Assembly (NCBI GenBank): GCA_964035545.1
Contig: OZ037765.1
Coordinates: forward strand, 16,176,698 to 16,240,697
DNA: 64,000 bases
Direction of reading: 5' to 3'
DNA from: Bugula neritina
Lineage: Eukaryota; Bryozoa; Gymnolaemata; Cheilostomatida; Bugulidae
Shown here: piece by piece, positions 43,704 to 52,431 of the stretch
Position numbering within the stretch: position 1 is the stretch's first letter
Layout: each line of letters starts with the position of its first letter
Notes under the pieces: generated by a model
Database searches by the model: none
What the model saw: only the letters and a program-made list of their open reading frames with translations
What the model was told of the DNA's origin: nothing
Made by a program: the position numbers and the translations under genes

Positions 43704-46700
43704 ATGGCTACTGGATCTATACCGCAGTTTAGTGGGAAGATAGAACATTATATGCAGAGGTTAGAGAGTTATTTTCTTATACACAAGACAGATGCTGACT
43801 TGAAGAAGCATGTACTGATTATGGGACTTTCAGAGAGTCAATACGAAACTTTGACAGACTTGGTATCACCAGAGATGCCACAGGATGTTAGCTATGACAA
43901 TCTAGTACAGCAGCTAAAGAGGCATTATGGTACAGTGACAAATAAAATGGTTGAGAGGGCGAAGTTTAGAGAAGTCAAGAGATCACCGAATGAATCTGTG
44001 ACAGACTTCGTGGCTAGACTGAGGGCACAAGCTAGATCATGTGAGTTTGGGAATGTGCTACATGATAATTTGCTTGAACAATTTAGAATAGGGGTGCAAA
44101 GTAAGACAATCAGAGAGAGGATAACTGCTATGGCAGCAGAACAGCAATCCAAGCTTCAAGCAGTGATAGATGTTGCACTGCAAGTTGAAGTTGATGAAAA
44201 GATGGACAATGTCAAGTTAAACAGTGCACCAGAAAATGTTTCAGCCGTGAGAAATGGAAGGGTCAATAGTGGAGCAAGACCTAAGCATACAGAAAATAAT
44301 AGCAAAAGTCAAGCTATTTGCTACAGGTGCTCTAGGACCGGACATTTGGCGAGTAGTAACAGTTGTCCAGCGAAGGATAAAACGTGCAAGGACTGTGGCA
44401 GGAGAGGACATTTTGCCAAGTCGAAGTTCTGTAAAGGCACAACAAAGCACCATACAGTGGCAAAAGTAGAGGAGATGAGCGAGGAAACGTTGTTCGCTGT
44501 GAAGGGAAAATCTGAAATACCAAAATGTGATGTGACCATTGTGGGTGAGAGTATTTTATTTCTAATTGACACAGGAGCTTGCAACAATATCATAGATTTG
44601 GCTGCCTATAACAGGATCAAGCACAAAGTTATGCTGCGGCCAATAAGCGAGGCTTTGTATGCTTATGGCAGTGACAAGCAATTAAACATGATTGGTTGTT
44701 TTGATACTGAAATGAAGTGTGCTGCATATATTGCTAAGGCTACTGTGTATGTTTTTAATGGCTATGCTAAGTGCTTACTAAGTGGTAAAACAGCCACAGA
44801 TTTACATCTCTTGTCTTTTGATAGTAATGTTTATAATGTAAGTGCTGAAGATCAGTGTGAAATTGTTAGACAATTTCCAGAAGTTTTTCAAGGTGTGGGA
44901 AAACTCAAAAGGGTGAAAGCAAAATTTCACGTTGATGAAACAGTAACACCAGTTGCTCAGCCAGTGCGTAGGTTACCATTGGGGTTCAAAGATAAGGTGA
45001 AGCAAAAGCTAGATGATTTGTTAGCTAATGACATTATTGAGCCCGTTGCTGGAGTTGGTACGACATGGGTGAGTCCATTGGTGGTAGTTTTGAAAGATAA
45101 TGGGGAAATTAGACAAACAGTTGACATGCGCCAGGCAAATAAGGCTATTTTGAGGGAAAGACACCCTATTCCAACTGTTAAAGAGATGCTAGCTAATTTA
45201 GAAGGGGCTCAAGTTTTTTCAAAGTTGGACTTGAGGCAAGGTTTTCACCAGGTGGAAATTGAGGAAAATTCAAGGCCTATTACAACTTTTATCACACCCT
45301 TTGGCTTGTTTAGATATAAAAGGCTAACGATGGGTACAAATGCCAGCCCAGAGCAATTTCAGTATATCATACAGCAAGCATTAGCAGGTTTGGCAGGAGT
45401 CCAAAATATGGCTGATGATATTATTTTATTTGCATCAAACAAGCTAGAGCATGATGAGAGGTTGAAAGCATTACTTTTGAGACTCAAACAAGTAGGCTTG
45501 ACACTGAATGCTAGCAAGTGTGAATTTAGAGTTAGCTCAGTGAAGTTCCTTGGCTTTATTATCTCAGGTAGCGGAATTTCAGCTGACCCAGAGAAAGTTA
45601 AATCAATAGTTGAATTTCAACCACCGAAAAATGCGACTGATTGCAGGAGCTTCCTTGGCTTGGTAAATTTTGTGGGAAAATTTATTCCAGATTTAGCTAG
45701 TGTATCGGAGCCTATTAGGCAAGTCACTCGAAAGTCTGTTCAGTTCACTTGGGGTAAAGAACAGCAAGGTGCTTTTAACAAAATTAAAACTCTCATGGCC
45801 AATGCTAAGACGCTGGCTCATTTTGATTCAAAATTGAAAACCAGTGTTGTGGTTGATGCTAGCCCATTTGCATTAGGAGCTGTTTTAGTGCAGGGAGATA
45901 GAGTGGTGGCATATGGACACCGCGGGTTGACAGATATTGAGCGTAGATATAGTCAAACAGAGAGGGAGGCTTTGGCAATAGTGTGGGCCTGTGAACATTT
46001 CATGATGTACTTGTTAGGCATTGAGTTCGAGCTAATAACAGACCACAGACCCCTGGCATTTATATTTAATAATCCTAGCTCTAAGCCAGTTCCTAGGATA
46101 GAGAGGTGGTCATTACGCTTGCAGTCATTTAGGTTTACAGTGAAATATAAACCTGGTAAAGGAAACATAGCTGATCCGCTCTCTAGGCTGTGTAATGTGA
46201 TGAATCACAAAGTAAACAGTATTGCTACAGTAGCAGCAGATGATTATGCTAGGCAGATTGTCAAAGAGGCAGTGCCAATAGCTATTAAATGGAAAGACTT
46301 GGTAGTTAAGTCTAGTTCATGCAAAGAAGTTCAAAATGTTCTAGAAGCATTAAAATCTAATGAAATGCAGAAATGTAGCAGATCGTACCAAGTTGTGGAG
46401 AATGAACTAAGTGAAATTGATGGCGTGTTACTCAGAGGTAGTAGGATAGTAATACCAGTTGCACTTAGAGAACATGTGCTGAAATTAGCACATGAAGGGC
46501 ATCAGGGCATAGTGAAGACCAAACAAAGACTTAGGTCTAAAGTGTGGTGGCCTAAAATGGATGATGAGGTTGAGAAATTTTGCAGGAATTGTGCTGACTG
46601 TGTCAAAGTAAGTCAACCAAACCCACCAGAACCTTTGTCAATGACTAAAATGCCAAGTAAGCCGTGGTCATTTTTGAGTGCTGACCTGCTTGGACCACTG

Positions 46701-47546
46701 CCAAATGGGCAGCATGTAATTTATATGATTGATTATTATAGCAGATTTTTTGAGTGTGCATTTCTGAATAGCACTACAAGTGAAAAGGTAGTAGAATTCA
46801 TGGATACAGTTTTCTCAAGATTTGGATTTTGTGAAGCAATCAGAACTGACAATGGGCCTCAATTTGTGTCAGGGGTTTTTCAAAATTATTTGGCAGAAAA
46901 TAACATAAAATGGGTATCAACTACTCCGTTGTGGCCGCAGGCTAATGCTGAAGTAGAGCGAGTAAATAGAACACTTCTGAAATCATTGAAAATTGCTCAC
47001 AGTAAAAGGGAGAATTTAGGTAGGGAGCTTAGAAAATTCTTGTTAGCCTACCGCTCAACACCTCACAGCAGTACAGGCATCGCTCCATATACTTTGTTAT
47101 TTGGGAGGGTGATGAGAACTAAATTGCCTGATTTAGAGGGAGAGATAGATGACACAGTACATGAAAAGGCTAACATTAATGATGCTATGGCCAAGTTAAA
47201 ATGCAAAGAATATGCAGATGCTAGACGTGGGGCTAGGGAATCTGAAGTAGAAGTAGGGGATGAAGTTTTGTTGAGGGAGGAGGATAAAGGAAAATTAAGT
47301 TGCAACTTTGGCAATGATAGGCATGTAGTAACATCCAAACAGGGCTCCGATATTGTATGTGAAAACCCAAGCAATGGCAAGGTTACTAGGCGCAACTCGA
47401 CTTTTGTCAAAGTTATCCCCAAAACACCTAGTTTAAATAAGAATGATTCACCTGTGGGTGATGCCAACACCCAGCAAAGGCCTCAACGTGTTAGAAAACA
47501 ACCTGATTGGTATGGGGATGTGGTAATTCATGCACTGGATGAGTAA
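43704..47546 (+). CDS. Gag-Pol polyprotein of family B Ty3/gypsy element
   Basis: One open frame of 1280 codons from ATG 43704 (AAAATGG). The same frame is open a little upstream from a GTG but has no earlier ATG. Domains in order are: capsid-like region (about 1-200); two zinc knuckles of the form C-x2-C-x4-H-x6-C (about 206-245), an unusual spacing since x4 is normal before the last Cys; protease with LIDTGACNN (about 287); RT with QTVDMRQANKAI and the catalytic box MADDIILFA (about 568); RNase H with VVDASPFALGAVL and ITDHRPLAF; integrase HHCC (HEGHQG..CRNCADC, about 928-970) and catalytic D, D, E in SADLLGPLP (992), RTDNGPQF (1048) and NAEVERVNR (1083). No chromodomain is seen. No stops or frameshifts, so it is probably functional. 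Confidence 0.95.
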   Translation: MATGSIPQFSGKIEHYMQRLESYFLIHKTDADLKKHVLIMGLSESQYETLTDLVSPEMPQDVSYDNLVQQLKRHYGTVTNKMVERAKFREVKRSPNESVTDFVARLRAQARSCEFGNVLHDNLLEQFRIGVQSKTIRERITAMAAEQQSKLQAVIDVALQVEVDEKMDNVKLNSAPENVSAVRNGRVNSGARPKHTENNSKSQAICYRCSRTGHLASSNSCPAKDKTCKDCGRRGHFAKSKFCKGTTKHHTVAKVEEMSEETLFAVKGKSEIPKCDVTIVGESILFLIDTGACNNIIDLAAYNRIKHKVMLRPISEALYAYGSDKQLNMIGCFDTEMKCAAYIAKATVYVFNGYAKCLLSGKTATDLHLLSFDSNVYNVSAEDQCEIVRQFPEVFQGVGKLKRVKAKFHVDETVTPVAQPVRRLPLGFKDKVKQKLDDLLANDIIEPVAGVGTTWVSPLVVVLKDNGEIRQTVDMRQANKAILRERHPIPTVKEMLANLEGAQVFSKLDLRQGFHQVEIEENSRPITTFITPFGLFRYKRLTMGTNASPEQFQYIIQQALAGLAGVQNMADDIILFASNKLEHDERLKALLLRLKQVGLTLNASKCEFRVSSVKFLGFIISGSGISADPEKVKSIVEFQPPKNATDCRSFLGLVNFVGKFIPDLASVSEPIRQVTRKSVQFTWGKEQQGAFNKIKTLMANAKTLAHFDSKLKTSVVVDASPFALGAVLVQGDRVVAYGHRGLTDIERRYSQTEREALAIVWACEHFMMYLLGIEFELITDHRPLAFIFNNPSSKPVPRIERWSLRLQSFRFTVKYKPGKGNIADPLSRLCNVMNHKVNSIATVAADDYARQIVKEAVPIAIKWKDLVVKSSSCKEVQNVLEALKSNEMQKCSRSYQVVENELSEIDGVLLRGSRIVIPVALREHVLKLAHEGHQGIVKTKQRLRSKVWWPKMDDEVEKFCRNCADCVKVSQPNPPEPLSMTKMPSKPWSFLSADLLGPLPNGQHVIYMIDYYSRFFECAFLNSTTSEKVVEFMDTVFSRFGFCEAIRTDNGPQFVSGVFQNYLAENNIKWVSTTPLWPQANAEVERVNRTLLKSLKIAHSKRENLGRELRKFLLAYRSTPHSSTGIAPYTLLFGRVMRTKLPDLEGEIDDTVHEKANINDAMAKLKCKEYADARRGARESEVEVGDEVLLREEDKGKLSCNFGNDRHVVTSKQGSDIVCENPSNGKVTRRNSTFVKVIPKTPSLNKNDSPVGDANTQQRPQRVRKQPDWYGDVVIHALDE

Positions 47547-47805
47547 TATAAGATAATAATGAAATCTTTCAAATCCCAATTTGAGATTGCCACACCTTTT
47601 AGCAATATTTACTTATGATAGTCTAAATGCTGTTTGTTTTGTTAAAGCTACTATATTTGATGAGTAGCTAATTGTTTATGAATTGCTGTTTATTAGAAAT
47701 TACTATTGCATGTCATTTTATCTAAACTTAGTCTAGAGCACTTGTGAAACTAATTACTTTTAGATGTTATGGGTAACTAATTATCTTTTTGAAGAAAAGA
47801 AGGGT

Positions 47806-48008
47806 TGTAATGTTTTGAATGTGTGCTGCATGCAATGGTGTTGTTTATTATTACTGCATGAATCAGATAGTGTTTGGCAACTGTATGATGTCATATTCTG
47901 TATATATATAAGATGAAGATTTACAAATATAAGTTAGTTTTAGCCCTCAACCGAGTGTAGTCTCTACAGCATAAATATATAATAACTGCAAATTAACACA
48001 ACATAAAA
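47806..48008 (+). repeat. 3' LTR of family B element
   Basis: Same 203-base sequence as 43457-43659; I found no difference reading them side by side. Confidence 0.95.
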
Positions 48009-48325
48009 GGGGTATTGGGAGGTATACTTTCCATAGCCACTACAATATTACTACGTTTTTCTTCACAATTACTATGTTTCAATAATGCCACTCACCCCCT
48101 ACCCCACTCATCAATACCTGAATGAGAATGATTATGTGTATAAAGTTCAACTACTGTCTTGAGTATTAGACTTAGTATTACTATTAGTAATAGTGCTAGT
48201 ATAAAAAACATAATAAATATAATGATAATGATTGTAATACTAATACTACTTCAAGTATAATTGTATTAATCATACTGAATACTGATACTTTATGTTTAAC
48301 TGTATTACTATTACAGTATGAGTAT

Positions 48326-48806
48326 TGTAATGGTCAGTAGAAGTACACCCCCAGTATCCCCTAGTAAACATAACTCAATAGATTATGGTCAGGAATGGCA
48401 ACTCCAAGTCATGCCATATCTACATGCGGTGCCTACTAATACATACGGACGGCACCGCCAGCAACTGCGAACGATACGACTGGAATCTGTGTTGACCAAT
48501 CAGGGTCGACCACTCACATATGAGTAACGCCTTTCGTGGAAGGGGGGCCTCCACAGTCAGTCTTGAACAGTATTAGTAACTACTAGGATAACTACATGTA
48601 AATGCTCGATAATTGCTATATATATATTTTCTCACTTTGTGTATCTACTTTTACTCGTGTATAATTAACTTAATACACTTTATACAGTTCTCTCGTTTTC
48701 GTGATCAACTTGTTCGGTTCTTCACATAACCTCACAGTGGATATGCAGTAATTACTAGCACAAAATGACAAAAACACCCAATCTAGTAGTGCACGAAACT
48801 ACAACA
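48326..48806 (+). repeat. solo LTR related to family A
   Basis: 481 bases matching the family A LTR in opposite orientation to copy 2. The start is TGTAATGGTCAG..AAGTACACCCCCAGTATCCCC, the middle has GACCAATCAGGGTCGACC, and the end is CCTCACAGTGGATATGCAGTAATT..CTACAACA. The flanking GTAT (48322-48325 and 48807-48810) is a 4-base target duplication, the same length as for copy 2. No internal sequence is left. The short frame inside (48318-48527) is not a gene. Confidence 0.82.
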
Positions 48807-48810
48807 GTAT

Positions 48811-49420
48811 TACTATTAGAGTATAACTATTGGTGTTAGTATAACTACTACTACTGGTACTAAACTATAACATCATGATCAAAAATATGAATAATGAATA
48901 TCATTATCTGGTATTGAATATGAATAACTATTACTAATACTTATACTATAGTAATAGTAATAGTAGTAGTAGTACTAGTATTACCATTACTATTACCGTA
49001 TTAGTATTACTATTAGTATTACTAATACTAATAAGTAATAGTAATACTTTTACTATTACATTAGTAATAGTAATACTAATAGTAATACTACTAGACCTAG
49101 TATTACTATTAGTATTACTATTACTATTAGCATTACTAAGACTCAGTGATACTAATTAAACTATTACTATTAGTATTACTATTACTATTAGTATTACGAC
49201 TAGCACTATCACTATGTCAATACTTTATACATAATACTTTCTACAGTTTATAGTTTATACTTATAGTTATACTTATACTTATAGCATACGATCATAATCT
49301 GAACCATAATAATAATAATAATTGTCATTTTGCTGAACTTAATTTAATAATAATTTCACTATTAACTATTAAGTATATGAATATTAATATTTACAGGCTA
49401 CAGAGCAATGAACTCAATAA
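48811..49420. repeat. degenerate TAGTATTACTA/TAATAGTAATAC simple repeat
   Basis: Hundreds of bases built from TACTAT/ATAGTA words in both orientations, giving many local hairpins. A similar patch lies at 48160-48325 and at 49915-50100 (ATACTTATACTAATAC). No coding sequence. Confidence 0.75.
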
Positions 49421-49504
49421 CATTATTATAATAATATTATTATTAACTTTTTCAGTTCAGTGTTACAGAGCATAAAAAAACTAAACGTGAACTCGAAAAT
49501 CGTC

Positions 49505-49670
49505 AAAAGCAGCGCCGAGTTGGGGTTAGATATAGAATGGTTAAATAAGCAGTCCCTAGCTATGGATGACTGAGTGCAGAAGTTCAGGGTTCTTAAATTT
49601 GGACCTAACGCCAAACTCGCGAACCCTAAACACTAACGCACCCAATCACCCCCGATTCTGAGCTGCTTAT
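49505..49670. mobile_element. 166-bp miniature inverted-repeat element, copy 2
   Basis: Related to 18377-18512. The left end is AAAAGCAGCGCCGAGTTG, the right end CTGAGCTGCTTAT, and the shared interior is TGAGTGCAG and TTTGGACCTAACGCCAAA. It has about 30 bases more than copy 1 near its left end. Confidence 0.55.
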
Positions 49671-50337
49671 AGAACTCTCGCCCAGAAGACGTGGGTCTTT
49701 TCATCACGTTCTCGTTCAGCTGGAAAAGTAAGGCATTATGATTATGATCATATTTTAAATGCATCATAATATATTTTAGTACATTAAATTTAATACCACT
49801 CCCAGCTCTCGGGGAAGACCTCATACTCGTATAAGTTATTTAGATTAAAAATGAAATAAACAATGTTTTTTATTTTGATTCATTTTTGTATAAAAATAAT
49901 TTTGTAGTTACTCACTTATACTTATACTAATACTTATACTAATACTTATACTTATAGTAATAGTTATAGTTTATTAGTTATCAATACTTAGTCTTATACA
50001 GTATAACTTATGCTGTTATAGTCTATAAACTATAGTTATACTTATAGTTAATTTTATGTTAATACTAATAGTAATACTAATAGTGATACTAATTGTTAAA
50101 CTAAAACTTAATGTAAATGCTATAGACTTGGAGTTAGGAGACATTACTGTTGGTGTTACATTAAGATTAAGTTCAACTTTGAGTTACATTAGAAATAGAT
50201 ATAAAAAATTATTAAATTTAATGGTAATCGAATGAAAGATTGATTTCAAACTAAATCTACTTATTTTCATTTTACTTTTAGTAAGTTTTAGTTTTATTAA
50301 AATATTATTTCAAAATTAATTATCTGTAATACTAAAG

Positions 50338-50711
50338 GCCTGGCCTCATGCTCGTAAGAATCACACGAAACTCGTGTGACGGTTTTCTTTCGTTATGACC
50401 AGCCCCACACTCGTCGGAAGAAACACATAATAACTAGTCCATGAATGAGTCTTGCACGAGATACAAACAGCGGAAAATTGCCAAACAGAGAAACGTGGTG
50501 GAAATGAAATAATAACTGTTGCTAAAATTCTATTAACCTGTCAAATGGTGCTTATCGTTAATTGTGATTTTTCGTCCAACGTCTCCATCGTCTCCGTTGG
50601 GTGCACCCAACGAAGACGATTTCGTTTGAATTCCCTCAAATTTGATCGTATGTTTGTGTTTTCGTGTCAAATAGACAATTTTGTGTGATTCTCACAAGCG
50701 TGAGGCCAGGC
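50338..50711. mobile_element. 374-bp inverted-repeat element
   Basis: The left end GCCTGGCCTCATGCTCGTAA and the complement of the right end (GCCTGGCCTCACGCTTGTGA) match over about 33 bases with four differences. It is GC-richer than the flanks, with an inner palindrome CGTTGGGTGCACCCAACG near 50597. No coding sequence, and no clear target duplication. Confidence 0.6.
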
Positions 50712-51029
50712 TTTTATACTTATACTTATACTAATAATATTAGTATTATCGATAACCCCGCTACCCTAACGAGACAAAGCGTATTAGAATTATTAATAAT
50801 ACTAGCCATAATACTATTATGGCTGTGGATGCAGTAGATTAAGCAGATTATAATTATGATTTGTTATAAGATGACACGAGCAAGTAGCACTGACTTATTG
50901 ACATAGGTCCTTAACAGTTATTGGGTTACATCTCATATCAGCTCATAACATCTACTGTCTTCACCACTATTGACCTTCACACTTTTCTATCTTGTGCCAG
51001 ATATATACATTGAATTTAATCAAATGTAA

Positions 51030-51980
51030 TGTTAGCATATATTTTGAAGTCTTGTTTGACAATATCAACCCATGATATTTTCCTGGCTCCTCTGGGGTGT
51101 TTTGCTGGATAGTTCAGATATATCTCTAGTGCTTGCTTGGCTGGTACACCTTCTGGTTGTCTGAGGAGGTGCCTGAGCCATCTTATTCTACATGTTCATA
51201 TGGTATGGGACCAAGGTTTCTGCCATGTTTTCTTATATATCTCATCATTACTGATCTTTTGAGGCCATCTCACCTTCAATATTTTCTGAAGAGGTTTCTT
51301 TGCATATGTCGATGTTGTCACTTTTTTTTTGTGTGATTGACCATAGTTTACTGTTATAAAAAATATGCTTTCTGTTAGCACATCAAAAAGTATCATCTTG
51401 ATATCCAGACTGATTCCTCTGTGTGTTAGTATTTTGTTGATGTTATTGTAAGCCACTGTTGCTAGTTGATTGCATCAGTCTATGCCATATTGTATCTGGA
51501 GGATTGAACCTAGGTATTTACATTTCTCCCACTGCTTTTTTCTCTGTTAATGATATATTCCCCTGTCTTAGCTAGGTTGACATGTAGATCTCTCTGTGAG
51601 AAAATAAATGGAATGTTTGATTTGATAATTTCTATGGCGTTGCTGCAATTGTCACCCATCTTAGCAGTCTGTCGCTGCGCCAATGACTGTTTTCATTTGA
51701 TTCACTCAAACATCTCCATCCGTCTCTACATTTAGCCTTCCTTTGCCAGCTCTTTCCATGTCTATCTTTTTCATGTTTCGCTAAACATTGTTTTTAAATC
51801 TCAGTCTGGGCCTTCCTTTGTTACGTTTACCTTCTTTCAGCTGCAAATAAAGAGGTTGTTTAGGTAAACAGCTATGGTCCATCCTTTCAATATGTCCTTG
51901 CCATCTCAAGTTCATTTGAATGAGGATAGATTCAAAGATAGTAAACTAGCTTTCCTTAGTACTTCTTGGTTAGTAATGTT
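51030..51980 (-). mobile_element. two LINE reverse-transcriptase C-terminal remnants
   Basis: On the minus strand 51980-51740 reads LRWQGHIERMDHSCLPKQPL, then LQLKEGKRNKGRPRLRFKNN, the typical end of a LINE reverse transcriptase. 51530-51030 reads IDIKMILFDVLTES, then IRWLRHLLRQPEGVPAKQAL and KHPRGARKISW, the same terminal motif of another copy. Both carry stops and are 5'-truncated. Their order shows two separate fragments rather than one element. Confidence 0.78.
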
Positions 51981-52431
51981 GTCCCTCCAAGTCCCAAGAG
52001 ATACCCAGTCTGTTTATTTGTACACTGTATATGTTCCAGGTCTGTAGCTTTTGAGACAGTATCTACTAAACCAAGCTTAAATCAACTTTAATTAACAAAA
52101 ATACACCAGAAAGCTTTTATATAGGTGCAATAAATAATTACTTATATAAATGACCACCAGATGATAGTTCTCAACTTGGTGGATAACTTTGTTTAATTCA
52201 AATTACCTTAGCATAGAAGATATAACAATGATTGCTATCTAGACAATACTATACTGATTGAGTGTATATACCATATAATATTTATGCTGAATGGTAGCAA
52301 GAATTTAAATTGTGTTCAATGTATTATGTATTCAGTGCTGTATAGCTGAATTTGAAGTTTTAAAATATATCTTTTTTTCTAAAAATATATAAATCTATGT
52401 TTGCAGTTATGTTATTTCTTAAAAATTGCAG

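Larger units (their letters stand above)
43457..48008 (+). mobile_element. Ty3/gypsy LTR retrotransposon, family B, apparently complete
   Basis: 203-base LTRs (43457-43659 and 47806-48008) read as identical by eye. The 5-base target duplication GGGGT is at 43452-43456 and 48009-48013. The primer-binding site starts one base after the 5' LTR. A purine-rich GAAGAAAAGAAGGG (47791-47804) precedes the 3' LTR. One unbroken gag-pol frame fills the interior, with no env or third frame. Identical LTRs and an intact frame point to a very recent insertion that may still be mobile. Single-frame gag-pol, a tRNA-Ser-type primer site and double zinc knuckles suggest the Mag-like branch, which is inference. 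Confidence 0.95.
36051..48044 (-). mobile_element. Ty3/gypsy-type LTR retrotransposon, family A copy 2, with a nested element
   Basis: The LTRs are direct repeats at 36051-36477 and 43042-43456 + 48009-48044; the second is split by the family B insertion. The target duplication ATAT is at 36047-36050 and 48045-48048. Read on the minus strand the order is gag, protease, RT, RNase H, partial integrase, pol tail and ORF3. Next to the 5' LTR is a primer-binding-like TGGTGACAGCAGTGGGAT (43040-43023), resembling a leucine tRNA 3' end. Before the 3' LTR is a purine tract, GGAGGGGGGG (36486-36478 region). Stops, frameshifts and an internal deletion inactivate it. LTRs differ at many sites, so it is an old insertion. 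Confidence 0.92.

Noticed and set aside
48318-48527. A 69-codon frame with an ATG
   Set aside because: It lies inside the solo LTR of family A and has no protein similarity.
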